Source of the DNA: Oscillospiraceae bacterium | GTDB lineage: Bacteria; Bacillota; Clostridia; Oscillospirales; Oscillospiraceae | DNA length: 64,000 nucleotides | Reading direction: 5' to 3' | Assembly: GCA_017397835.1 (NCBI GenBank) | Contig: JAFQHV010000041.1 | Coordinates: 1 to 64,000 of the forward strand | In this document: piece after piece, positions 8,201 through 16,488 of the stretch | How positions within the stretch are numbered: the first letter of the stretch is position 1 | Layout of the letters: every line of letters starts with the position of its first letter | Made by a program: the position numbers and the translations under genes | Notes under the pieces: generated by a model | The model's database searches: none | What the model was told of the DNA's origin: nothing | What the model saw: the letters and a program-made list of their open reading frames with translations, nothing else

Positions 8201-9618
8201 ACTGGGACGTCGTTATTGGGTTGGAGACCCACGTGGAACTGTCCACACAGAGCAAGGTTTTCTGCGGCTGTTCCACCGCCTTCGGCGCGCCCCCCAATAC
8301 TCTGTGCTGCCCGGTGTGCCTCGGTCTGCCCGGCAGTCTTCCGGTGCTGAATGAACAGGCGGTGGAGCTGGCGCTGAAAGCCGCCCTCGCCCTGAACTGC
8401 ACCGTCACCCCGGTCAGCCGGTTTGACCGCAAAAACTACTTCTATCCTGACCTGCCCAAGGCCTATCAGATCAGCCAGCTTTACGCCCCTTTGGCCCGGG
8501 ATGGGCATTTGGACCTGCCCGGCGGCAGGCGGATACGCATCAGCGAGATGCACCTTGAAGAAGATGCGGGCAAGCTGCACCATCATGCCGACCGCACCGC
8601 CGTTGACTACAACCGCTGCGGTGTTCCGCTCGTCGAGATCGTCACCGCCCCCGACCTTACCGGCGGTGAGGAAGCGGTGGCCTATTTGGAACAGCTGCGC
8701 TCCATTCTGCAGTACCTCGGCGTGTCCGACTGCCGCATGGAGGAGGGTTCCCTGCGCTGCGACGTCAACCTGTCCGTCCGCCTGGCGGGCAGCAGCGAAC
8801 TGGGGACCCGCACGGAATTGAAAAACCTCGGATCGCTCCGTGCCGTCCGCTTGGCCTGTGAGTACGAGGCGCAGCGGCAGATCGCCATTTTGGAGTCCGG
8901 CGGGCAGGTGCGCTGTCAAACCTGCCGCTGGGATGAGGAGGCCCGCCGCACCGTTCCCATGCGGGACAAGGAGCAGGTGGGCGACTACCGCTACTTCCCC
9001 GACCCGGACCTGCCGCCGCTGGCGGTTGGCGAGGAATGGCTGACCCATCTGCGCGCGGAACAGCCGGAACTGGCTCACGAAAAGGCCGCCCGTTACGCCC
9101 GTGACTGGCAGCTGGGCGAGTACGACTGTGCCACCCTGACCTCCCGTCGTGGACTGGCAGAGTTCTTTGAACAGGTGGTCGCTCTCGGCGCACCGCCCAA
9201 GCAGGCCGCCAACTGGATCATGGGTCAGGTGCTGCGCCGACTCAGCGCCGACGGCCTTGCGGTGGAGGAAATTCCCATGTCTGCCCGGTCTTTGGCCGAC
9301 TTGATCCGTCTGGTGGAGCAAGGCACCGTCAACCGCAACACCGCAGTGGAGGTGTTCGACGCCGTCTTCACCGGCGGCGACCCCGCCGAATACGTCCGTA
9401 CCCACCGTCTGGAGCAGAGCTCTGATACGGAGCAAATCGCCTCCGTCGCGGCGGACGTTCTTGCTCAAAACCACAAATCGGTGGAAGATTGGCTGTCCGG
9501 CAAGGAAAAAGCTGCCGGTTTTTTGGTGGGCCAGACCATGCGCGCCCTGGGCGGCAAGGCCCCTCCCGCCCTTGTGGGGGACGTCGTCCGGCAATTGTTG
9601 GAACGGGAGAGATCTTGA
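8197..9618 (+). CDS. gatB: Asp/Glu-tRNA amidotransferase subunit B
   Basis: A 473-residue GatB, which binds the misacylated tRNA, phosphorylates the acyl group and performs the amidation. Family blocks WDVVIGLETHVEL, KNYFYPDLPKAYQISQ, MHLEEDAGK and the C-terminal YqeY-like tail domain (about 330-473) are seen. Start ATG overlaps the gatA stop codon. Last gene of the rsmI-gatCAB run; a terminator follows at 9724-9758. Confidence 0.97.
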   Translation: MNWDVVIGLETHVELSTQSKVFCGCSTAFGAPPNTLCCPVCLGLPGSLPVLNEQAVELALKAALALNCTVTPVSRFDRKNYFYPDLPKAYQISQLYAPLARDGHLDLPGGRRIRISEMHLEEDAGKLHHHADRTAVDYNRCGVPLVEIVTAPDLTGGEEAVAYLEQLRSILQYLGVSDCRMEEGSLRCDVNLSVRLAGSSELGTRTELKNLGSLRAVRLACEYEAQRQIAILESGGQVRCQTCRWDEEARRTVPMRDKEQVGDYRYFPDPDLPPLAVGEEWLTHLRAEQPELAHEKAARYARDWQLGEYDCATLTSRRGLAEFFEQVVALGAPPKQAANWIMGQVLRRLSADGLAVEEIPMSARSLADLIRLVEQGTVNRNTAVEVFDAVFTGGDPAEYVRTHRLEQSSDTEQIASVAADVLAQNHKSVEDWLSGKEKAAGFLVGQTMRALGGKAPPALVGDVVRQLLERERS

Positions 9619-9687
9619 CGCAACACAACATATTGTGTCGATTTTTCATTTTCCAACAACAAGTTGTGAATATAACCAAAAAACGGC

Positions 9688-9716
9688 TCGAACAAGTGTG
9701 TCGAACATTTGTTTTA
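9688..9716. repeat. Tandem TCGAACA repeats after gatB
   Basis: TCGAACA occurs at 9688-9694 and again 13 bases later at 9701-9707; the second copy continues as CGAACATTTGTTTT, which partly resembles a Gram-positive LexA box (CGAAC-N4-GTTCG, two mismatches). It lies between gatB and its terminator, with no gene of its own. Confidence 0.3.
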
Positions 9717-9723
9717 GTTCTCA

Positions 9724-9758
9724 AAACCGTGGATTTCGAAGGAAATCCACGGTTTTTT
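9724..9758 (+). terminator. Terminator of rsmI-gatCAB
   Basis: Stem AAACCGTGGATTTC / GAAATCCACGGTTT with a four-base loop followed by seven Ts. Strong intrinsic terminator, about 106 bases past gatB. Confidence 0.93.
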
Positions 9759-9794
9759 TCTTCAAAAAAATTCTAAAAAATGCATAAAAAACTC

Positions 9795-9823
9795 TTGCAT
9801 TTTTACGGTAAACCTCTTATACT
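9795..9823 (+). promoter_or_regulatory. Promoter of the dcw cluster
   Basis: TTGCAT at 9795-9800 and TATACT at 9818-9823 with a 17-base spacer, upstream of mraZ and its candidate binding repeats. Confidence 0.78.
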
Positions 9824-9831
9824 AAATGTAC

Positions 9832-9878
9832 GTGGAGGAAAGTGGAGCATTTTCCCCCGATTTTCCATTAAAGTGGAG
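9832..9878 (+). promoter_or_regulatory. Candidate MraZ-binding repeats
   Basis: GTGGAG occurs at 9832, 9842 and 9873. The first two are exactly 10 bases apart and the third is 31 bases further, about three helical turns. MraZ is known to bind short direct repeats upstream of its own operon, so autoregulation is the likely role. The third copy also merges with the mraZ ribosome binding site. Confidence 0.55.
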
Positions 9879-9890
9879 GAGGTGGACAGC

Positions 9891-10310
9891 GTGACCGGAA
9901 CATTTGAACATTCCATTGACGGAAAGGGCCGCCTGTTCATCCCGGCCCGCTTGAAAGAGGAACTGGGCGACTGTTTCCACCTGTCCATGGGCGCCGACCA
10001 GTGCCTGACCATCTACCCCCAGAGTTCCTGGGACGCCCTGTGCCGCCGCGCCGAGGAGTTGGAAGAGGAAGAGGACATCGAAGCCATGGAAGTCTTCTTC
10101 GCCCAGACTTACCGCTGCACCGTGGACAGTCAGAACCGCATCGTCATCCCTCCCCTGCTGCGCGAGTACGCCAAGCTGGAGAAGGACGTGGTCATCGTAG
10201 GTGCCAACGGTGCCGCCCGCATTTGGGATGCCGCCCGCTGGAACGAGAAGCTGGTGGCCAGCGCCACTCCGGAGCGCATGAAGTCCCTCAGCCGCAAGCT
10301 GCGTCTGTAA
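9891..10310 (+). CDS. mraZ: Transcriptional regulator MraZ
   Basis: A 139-residue MraZ, the ring-forming DNA-binding regulator encoded first in dcw clusters. It carries two copies of the AbrB-like swapped-hairpin half: TFEHSIDGKGRLFIPARLKE near the start and YRCTVDSQNRIVIPPLLREY in the middle. The frame is open back to 9780, but GTG 9891 sits behind GGAGGAGGTGG and gives the family N-terminus. rsmH starts 3 bases after its stop. Confidence 0.95.
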   Translation: MTGTFEHSIDGKGRLFIPARLKEELGDCFHLSMGADQCLTIYPQSSWDALCRRAEELEEEEDIEAMEVFFAQTYRCTVDSQNRIVIPPLLREYAKLEKDVVIVGANGAARIWDAARWNEKLVASATPERMKSLSRKLRL

Positions 10311-10313
10311 GGT

Positions 10314-11249
10314 ATGGAATTTACACATTACTCCGTCCTGTTGCAGGAATGCCTGGACGGGCTGAATATCCGCCCCGACGGCATCTATTTGGACGGCACG
10401 TTGGGCCGCGCCGGTCACTCCAGCCAGATCGCGCAGCGATTGACCACCGGCACCCTGATTTGCGTGGACCGCGATCAGGCCGCGCTGGATGCCGCGCAGA
10501 CACGGCTGGCCCCCTGGATGGACCGTATCCGGCTGGTCCACAGCAACTTTGCCGAGATCGACAATATCCTGAACGGCCTTGGAATTGACCGCGTGGACGG
10601 CATGCTTTTTGATTTAGGCGTGTCCTCCCCCCAGTTGGATGACAGCAGCCGCGGTTTTTCCTACATGGCAGATGCCCCGCTGGATATGCGCATGGACCGG
10701 TCCGAAGGGTTGACCGCCGCCGACGTGGTCAACACCTGGTCCCGTGATGAGCTGCGGCGCATCCTGCTGCAGTACGGTGAGGAACGCTACGCCGGCCTTA
10801 TCGCCGCCGCCATTGAGCGCTGCCGGGAAACCAAACCCATCGAAACTACGCTCGAGTTGGTCGATATTATTAAAGGTGCTATGCCCGGCAAGGCCCTGAA
10901 AGAAAAGCAGCACCCCGCCAAGCGAAGCTTTCAGGCCATCCGCATCGCCGTCAACGACGAGTTGACCGCCGTGGACCGCATGATCCGCGCCGCGGTCCCC
11001 CGGCTGAACCCCGGCGGGCGGCTGGCAGTGATCACATTCCACTCGTTGGAAGACCGCATTGTGAAAACCGGCATGGCCGCGTTCGCAAAAGGCTGCACCT
11101 GCCCCCCCGACTTCCCCGTTTGTGTGTGCGGCAAGACCCCCGACCTAAAGTTGGTCAACAAAAAGCCCATCCTGCCGAGCGAGCAGGAACTGGCTGAAAA
11201 CCCCCGCTCCCGCAGCGCAAAACTGCGCGTAGCGGAAAAGATGAGATAA
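10314..11249 (+). CDS. rsmH: 16S rRNA (cytosine-1402-N4)-methyltransferase RsmH
   Basis: A 311-residue SAM-dependent methyltransferase (MraW) acting on C1402 N4, the same base RsmI modifies at the 2'-OH; both genes lie within 5 kb here. Blocks HYSVLLQECLDGL, DGTLGRAGHS (SAM loop), DLGVSSPQLDD, RSFQAIRIAVNDEL and VITFHSLEDRIVK are typical. It has a weak ribosome binding site and probably relies on coupling to mraZ. Confidence 0.96.
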   Translation: MEFTHYSVLLQECLDGLNIRPDGIYLDGTLGRAGHSSQIAQRLTTGTLICVDRDQAALDAAQTRLAPWMDRIRLVHSNFAEIDNILNGLGIDRVDGMLFDLGVSSPQLDDSSRGFSYMADAPLDMRMDRSEGLTAADVVNTWSRDELRRILLQYGEERYAGLIAAAIERCRETKPIETTLELVDIIKGAMPGKALKEKQHPAKRSFQAIRIAVNDELTAVDRMIRAAVPRLNPGGRLAVITFHSLEDRIVKTGMAAFAKGCTCPPDFPVCVCGKTPDLKLVNKKPILPSEQELAENPRSRSAKLRVAEKMR

Positions 11250-11275
11250 GACAGAACATTTGGGAGGAACCCACC

Positions 11276-11821
11276 ATGGCAGTGCAACAGAGAACAACCG
11301 CATACCGCGTCAACGGCAGTGCCGCTTACGCTCCCGCCTATACCGGCGGCGTTATCCGCGCCCCCCATCGCCAGGAGGAGCAGCACAGCGTTCCCAAGCG
11401 TGCACCCCGCCGCCAAACCATCGCTCGTCCTCAGGTCGCCGTGCGCGAGGCCGGCCATGTTGCCCCCTTCGCCATCGTGGGTTTTCTGGCTGTGGGCGTG
11501 TTTGCGGTCCTGCTTCTGCTGAGCACGCTGCAGCTGCACGTAGCCTCTGACAACGTGGTCGCCCTGCGCAACCAGCTGTCCACCCTGCGCACCGAGCAGG
11601 CCGCCCTGTCCGCCCGGTACGAGCAGGAATTCGATCTGCAGCATCTGCAGGCCGCCGTGGAAGGCACCATGATCCGTCCCACGCCCGATCAGATCACCTA
11701 CATTAATATGTCCCGTCCCGACAGCGTGGTGCTGTTCAACGATGTCGCCACTTCCGGTGCCGCCGGTGCCGCCAAGGGCGCAGGCAACATTTTTTCCAGC
11801 ATGGTCGAATATTTCCGCTAA
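11276..11821 (+). CDS. ftsL: FtsL-like cell division protein
   Basis: A 181-residue bitopic membrane protein: a basic Pro/Arg-rich cytoplasmic segment (about 1-58), one membrane helix (about 62-85, PFAIVGFLAVGVFAVLLLL) and a short coiled-coil (about 90-120, VVALRNQLSTLRTEQAALS). Sequence identity to FtsL is always low; position between rsmH and the division PBP, topology and coiled coil support the call. It is longer than usual at the N-terminus. ATG follows GGGAGG. Confidence 0.78.
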   Translation: MAVQQRTTAYRVNGSAAYAPAYTGGVIRAPHRQEEQHSVPKRAPRRQTIARPQVAVREAGHVAPFAIVGFLAVGVFAVLLLLSTLQLHVASDNVVALRNQLSTLRTEQAALSARYEQEFDLQHLQAAVEGTMIRPTPDQITYINMSRPDSVVLFNDVATSGAAGAAKGAGNIFSSMVEYFR

Positions 11822-11868
11822 TGCCGCACATACAGTAAAACAGGCGTATACCCCACAACGAAAACGAG

Positions 11869-11900
11869 AGGGCGCAAGAGCATGGTTCTTGCGCCCTTTT
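11869..11900 (+). terminator. Terminator-like hairpin inside the dcw cluster
   Basis: Arms AGGGCGCAAGA (11869-11879) and TCTTGCGCCCT (11887-11897) followed by TTTT, between ftsL and the PBP gene. No separate promoter is obvious after it, so it may act as a partial terminator that lowers expression of downstream genes. Confidence 0.75.
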
Positions 11901-11927
11901 GACGATAAATAACAGGAGGCGACTTCC

Positions 11928-14375
11928 ATGGCAGAACATAATCCCCGGCGTGATCAGCGGCGCGAGAACGCCTCCAAACAGCTGATTTTCAGACGCACCG
12001 CCGTCCTCATGGGTCTGTTCGGCGTACTTACTTTCAGCGTCCTTGGCTGGAAGCTTTGGGACGTGTCCATCACCAAGCACGAGGAATATCAGCTTCGCCA
12101 GCTGCAGCAGTCCACCCGGGATGTGGAGGTAAAGTCCAACCGCGGCTATATCCGGGATACCGGCGGCAACATCATGGCCATGTCCGCCACGGTGTACAAC
12201 CTGATCCTCTCCCCCCGGGATCTGATCAACAGCATCAGTGAGCGGCAGTTCAAGCAAGACGACGGCACCATCGACACCGCCGCACGCGAGGCCGCCATCC
12301 AGGCTCGCCGGGACCTGATCTGCGACGAGGTCTGCACCGTCCTCGGTCTGGATCGGGACGACGTGGTGCGCCGCATGAACAAGGTCAACTCCCAGTACGA
12401 AGTATTGAAAAAGAACATCGAGGGCGATCAGGCCGATCGGCTGCAGGCATTTATCGCCGACAATAAGCTGGGGTATTCCCTGATCATGACCCCCACCACC
12501 AAACGCTACTATCCCATGTCCACTGTGGCCGCCCACGTAGTCGGATTCGTAAACGAAAACGGCGGCGCCTACGGTGTGGAAGCCGCCTACGAGCAGCTTT
12601 TGGAGGGTCGTTCCGGCCGCATCGTCACCAATCAGACCGGTGCCGGCACCGAAATGTACAACAGTTATTCCAACTACATCGATGCCGAGGACGGCAGCAG
12701 CATCACCCTGACACTCGACAGCACCATCCAGCGCATGGCCGAGCAGACTTTGGCCGCGGGGATCGAAAAGTACGACGTGCAGAACGGCGGCATCTGTGTT
12801 GTCATGGATCCCAAAACGTGCGCCGTACTGGCCATGGCCAGCGCCCCCACCTACGATCTGAACGCCTACGGCACCATCTACGACGAGACTCTCAACGCCC
12901 GTGCCGCAGCGAGCAAAGAGCAGTATTATCAGCAATTCAAAGCGGAAAATCCGACGGACGAAGACGGGAAACCCCTGACGGAAGAAGAATTGCGCAGCAA
13001 AGCATCTTCCGCCGCCGTGTCTGCCGCCCTCAATCAGCAATGGCGCAACAAGGTGCTGAACGACACCTACGAACCGGGTTCCACCTTCAAATCCGTGGTC
13101 CTGGCCGCGGCGCTGGAAGCCGGTGTCATCTCCGAAAGTGACCATTTCTACTGCCCCGGCTACTATGTGGTTGCCGGCCGCACCATCCATTGCTCCGATC
13201 GGCAGGGTCACGGCGACCAGACGTTGGCCGAAGCGGTGCAGAATTCCTGTAACCCCGCCTTTATGATGATCGGCCAGCGCCTTGGCGCCGAAGCATTCTA
13301 CGACTATTTCGAAGCGTTCGGACTGAAAGATGCCACCGGCATCGACCTGCCCGGCGAGGCCACCGGTCTGGTGTGGAGCCGCGACTATTTCGTCAGCCCC
13401 GAGGGTTACCAATCCCTGGCCACCGCCTCCTTTGGCCAGCGCTTCACCGTCAGCCCCCTGCAACTGCTGTCCGCCTTCTCTGCCACCATCAACGGCGGCT
13501 ACCTTATGCAGCCTTACCTGTTGAAATCCGTCAGTGATGCCGAGGGCAACATCGTGCTCCAGCACGAGCCCACCGCTATCCGGCAGGTGATCAGCGAAAC
13601 CACCAGCCGCAAGACAGCAGATATTTTGGAAAGTGTGGTCAGTGAAGGCACCGGCCGCAATGCCTACGTCGCCGGCTATCGCATCGGCGGCAAGACCGGT
13701 ACCGCCGAGGGCGAAGTGGGCACCCAGGACGAGGAGATCGTGTCCTTCGTCGGCTTTGCCCCCGCCGAAGACCCTCAGGTCATCGTACTGCTGTACTTCG
13801 ACACCCCCAAGCACGCCTCTCCCGGCAGCAAGTACGGTTCCACCGGCTATTACATCAGCGGCGGACAGATGGCCGCCCCCATGGCCGGTCAGCTGATCGC
13901 CGAGATCCTGGACTATCTGGGTGTGGAACGTCAGTACACGCAGGCCGAGGCCGCTGCTGCCGACGTATCCGTCCCCAAACTGACCGGATACGACCTGACC
14001 ACCGCGCAGGCCGCCCTCAAGCGCAAGAATCTCTCCTGCCGCACCGTGGGCAACGGTCCCGTGGTCACCGACCAGATTCCCGCTGTCGGTGCGACCATCC
14101 CGGGCAACAGCACTGTGATCCTGTACATGGGCCAGCAGGCCCCCACCCAGCAGATCAACGTGCCTAATCTGCGCGGACTGACCTACGATCAGGCGAAAAA
14201 ACGTCTGAACGATCTGGGTCTTTATATGCGTGCCTCCGGCGTTTCCTATTACAGCGCCGTGACCAAAGCCGTGGACCAGAGCATCGGTGCCGGCGAGCTG
14301 GTGGACCGCGGCACGGTAATTCCCGTGCGTTTTGTAGATACCAGCGTTTCCGACGGTTACTCCCCCCTGGAGTGA
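11928..14375 (+). CDS. Division/spore-type class B penicillin-binding protein with PASTA domains
   Basis: An 815-residue transpeptidase of the FtsI/PBP2B/SpoVD group that cross-links septal (or spore cortex) peptidoglycan. Parts: membrane helix (about 25-45), dimerisation domain (about 60-240), transpeptidase domain with active-site STFK at about 385-388, SCN at about 440 and KTGT near 590, then two PASTA repeats (about 680-740 and 743-805). Two PASTA domains favour vegetative PBP2B over SpoVD, but position does not separate them. A roughly 50-residue acidic/Gln-rich insertion (about 322-378) precedes the active-site serine. ATG follows CAGGAGG. Confidence 0.92.
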   Translation: MAEHNPRRDQRRENASKQLIFRRTAVLMGLFGVLTFSVLGWKLWDVSITKHEEYQLRQLQQSTRDVEVKSNRGYIRDTGGNIMAMSATVYNLILSPRDLINSISERQFKQDDGTIDTAAREAAIQARRDLICDEVCTVLGLDRDDVVRRMNKVNSQYEVLKKNIEGDQADRLQAFIADNKLGYSLIMTPTTKRYYPMSTVAAHVVGFVNENGGAYGVEAAYEQLLEGRSGRIVTNQTGAGTEMYNSYSNYIDAEDGSSITLTLDSTIQRMAEQTLAAGIEKYDVQNGGICVVMDPKTCAVLAMASAPTYDLNAYGTIYDETLNARAAASKEQYYQQFKAENPTDEDGKPLTEEELRSKASSAAVSAALNQQWRNKVLNDTYEPGSTFKSVVLAAALEAGVISESDHFYCPGYYVVAGRTIHCSDRQGHGDQTLAEAVQNSCNPAFMMIGQRLGAEAFYDYFEAFGLKDATGIDLPGEATGLVWSRDYFVSPEGYQSLATASFGQRFTVSPLQLLSAFSATINGGYLMQPYLLKSVSDAEGNIVLQHEPTAIRQVISETTSRKTADILESVVSEGTGRNAYVAGYRIGGKTGTAEGEVGTQDEEIVSFVGFAPAEDPQVIVLLYFDTPKHASPGSKYGSTGYYISGGQMAAPMAGQLIAEILDYLGVERQYTQAEAAAADVSVPKLTGYDLTTAQAALKRKNLSCRTVGNGPVVTDQIPAVGATIPGNSTVILYMGQQAPTQQINVPNLRGLTYDQAKKRLNDLGLYMRASGVSYYSAVTKAVDQSIGAGELVDRGTVIPVRFVDTSVSDGYSPLE

Positions 14376-14435
14376 CCCTGCGCCTTTCCCGGCGCGCACA
14401 GAGAGAATGAAACCGCCCTTCAAGGGGTGACCACT

Positions 14436-15437
14436 TTGTCCCTTTCCCCGTCCTGTGCCGCCTTGACTCTTATCGCCATCGTGGGCAAAACAGACGCGCA
14501 GCAGGTCGCCTGTCTGCTACACACCGCTTTGAGCGGGACCTCCGGTGTTCGTGCGCATATGACTTACCCGGAAGATGCCGCGCTCTCCTCCCCGTCCGCC
14601 CTTTTCACGCATCTGCATCTGCTGGCCGGCCAGCAGTTCACCCACGCGATCCTTCTTCTAGACGAAGATACTTTGGCCCGCCGGCTCTGTGTCGGCCTGC
14701 ACCCGAGCATCACCGCGCCTGTCGGGCAGGCAGTCAGCTGGAACGGCATCGAAACGCTTTTGGCCGCCTCGGACATGGCAGTATTTGACCTTGACGAAAC
14801 CGGCCGGGAGGATTATGTTAGTATTGTCACAAAGCACTCCTTTACTTACTCGGAAAACAAAGCGCGGGCAGACCTGACCGCCCGCAACCTGCGCCTGTTT
14901 CCCGGTCACACAGAGTTCGAAGCGGTGGCCACCGGACAGATCTGCCGCATCCACCTGCCCGTGTGCGGCGGTTTTGCCGTCTACCACGCCCTGTGTGCCC
15001 TGTCCTGCGGTCTGTGTTTGGGCCTTGAATTGAGCCAGATGGCGCGGCTCTTCCGCGCCGCCCCGGGGCCTGCCGGCTGCATGGAAGTCCTGTCTATCCC
15101 CGCCGCGTACACCGTACTGCTGGACCGTGCCGCCGATCTGCGCAGCCTGGAACGTGTCCTGACTACCGCCCGCAGTTTCACCGCACGGCGGCTGGTGTGT
15201 CTTTTGGACAGCGGCGGCAGCCGCTCCATGGAAGAACTGGCCGGACACCTGGCCGATGGTGTGCTTACCTTTGGCGGCGCATGGGCAGACCGACAGCAGG
15301 CCATCGTTCGTGGTCTGGACCGCGCCCGCCCCGGCGATGTGCTGGTGCTTACCGGAGCCGACGGCGGTGCGGAGGAGCGCGCGTTTATCCGTGCCTGCGC
15401 CCACAACTGTTCCCTGCGCCGTCGGCAGCGGGTCTGA
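14436..15437 (+). CDS. Degenerate MurE-like Mur ligase homologue
   Basis: A 333-residue protein in the slot normally held by murE (after the PBP, before mraY). The C-terminal half resembles MurE: GCMEVLSIPAAYTVLLDRAA aligns with the family GRMEVV...TVIVDYAHTPDSL region, then SLERVLTTARSF, LVCLLDSGG, ADRQQAIVRGLDRARPGDV. But it starts at the central domain, so the UDP-MurNAc-binding domain is absent; the GTNGKTT loop is reduced to IVGKTDA at residues 15-21, YAHTPDS is RAADLRS, and the DNPR substrate motif is missing. Catalysis as a ligase looks impossible. Start: TTG 14436 with AAGGGG at good spacing; GTG at 14427 overlaps that site. A pseudogene-like relic is possible, but the frame is intact. 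Confidence 0.65.
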   Translation: MSLSPSCAALTLIAIVGKTDAQQVACLLHTALSGTSGVRAHMTYPEDAALSSPSALFTHLHLLAGQQFTHAILLLDEDTLARRLCVGLHPSITAPVGQAVSWNGIETLLAASDMAVFDLDETGREDYVSIVTKHSFTYSENKARADLTARNLRLFPGHTEFEAVATGQICRIHLPVCGGFAVYHALCALSCGLCLGLELSQMARLFRAAPGPAGCMEVLSIPAAYTVLLDRAADLRSLERVLTTARSFTARRLVCLLDSGGSRSMEELAGHLADGVLTFGGAWADRQQAIVRGLDRARPGDVLVLTGADGGAEERAFIRACAHNCSLRRRQRV

Positions 15438-15471
15438 ACCAAAGAAACTGTACCCAACGGAGGTTTTTATT

Positions 15472-16458
15472 ATGGAGATCATCGTCAGTCTGATCGTGTC
15501 CTTTCTGGTCACTGCCGTTTTGGGCCACTTCCTCATCCCGGCCCTGCGCCGGCTGAAAGCCGGTCAGTCCATCAAGGAGATCGGTCCCACCTGGCATATG
15601 TCCAAGCAGGGCACCCCCACCATGGGCGGCCTGATGTTCATCGGCGGAATCGCCGTCGCCACCGTGATCGCCGGCTGGCCTCACATGATGCGCGGCCAGT
15701 TCACCCACCTTTTGGTGTTGGCCTTCGCCTTGGTCTTCGGCATCATCGGTTTTATTGACGATTATCAGAAAGTCAAGCATCATCAAAACACCGGCTTGAC
15801 CGCCCCGCAGAAGTTTCTGCTGCAGCTGGCCGCCTCCATCGTATTCGTGATCCTGCTGCGCGCCAGCGGCTTTCTGACTCCCAACCTGTACATCCCATTC
15901 CTGAACACCGAATGGCTGCTGCCCTGGCCCGTGTACATGATCTTTGCCGCTTTCGTTATGGTCGGCACCGTCAACGCAGTCAACATCACCGACGGTGTGG
16001 ACGGTCTTGCCTCCGGTGTGACCCTGCCCGTGGCCGTGTTCTACGTTGCCGTATCCGTCTGGTACGGTTACACCCAGCTGGGCGTGTTCGCCGCTGCGTT
16101 GGCCGGCGGTCTGGCTGCGTTCCTTCTTTACAACTTCCACCCCGCCAAGGTGTTCATGGGCGACACCGGTTCCCTGTTCCTGGGCGGCACGGTGTGCGGC
16201 ATGGCGTTTGCGCTGAACATCCCCCTGGTGATCCCCATCATCGGCCTGATTTATGTAGCCGAAGTCCTGTCCGACATCATTCAGGTGACCTATTTCAAGC
16301 TGACCCACGGGAAACGTATCTTCCGCATGGCACCGCTCCACCACCATTTGGAAATGGGCGGCTGGAGCGAAGTCAAGCTGTTTTCCGTCTTCACCCTGCT
16401 GACCACCGTTCTGTGCGCGCTGGCCTTTTTGGGGGTCATGGATCGGCTGTCCCTGTAA
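15472..16458 (+). CDS. mraY: Phospho-N-acetylmuramoyl-pentapeptide-transferase
   Basis: A 328-residue polytopic enzyme that makes lipid I from UDP-MurNAc-pentapeptide and undecaprenyl phosphate. Motifs: GTPTMGGLMF, FIDDYQKVK (catalytic Asp pair), NAVNITDGVDGLASG, FMGDTGSLFLGG and the histidine motif PLHHHLEMGGWSE. About ten membrane helices. The frame is open upstream into the previous gene, but ATG 15472 follows GGAGG and gives the family N-terminus. Confidence 0.97.
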   Translation: MEIIVSLIVSFLVTAVLGHFLIPALRRLKAGQSIKEIGPTWHMSKQGTPTMGGLMFIGGIAVATVIAGWPHMMRGQFTHLLVLAFALVFGIIGFIDDYQKVKHHQNTGLTAPQKFLLQLAASIVFVILLRASGFLTPNLYIPFLNTEWLLPWPVYMIFAAFVMVGTVNAVNITDGVDGLASGVTLPVAVFYVAVSVWYGYTQLGVFAAALAGGLAAFLLYNFHPAKVFMGDTGSLFLGGTVCGMAFALNIPLVIPIIGLIYVAEVLSDIIQVTYFKLTHGKRIFRMAPLHHHLEMGGWSEVKLFSVFTLLTTVLCALAFLGVMDRLSL

Positions 16459-16488
16459 CCTGCAATTCATTTGAAAGGAGGCGCCCCC

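Noticed and set aside
9701..9714. LexA (SOS) box after gatB
   Set aside because: Two mismatches to the Gram-positive consensus and no downstream gene before the terminator; kept only as a repeat.
11736..14423. An 895-codon minus-strand open frame opposite the PBP gene
   Set aside because: Shadow frame with repetitive Gly/Ala/Val composition and no start signals.
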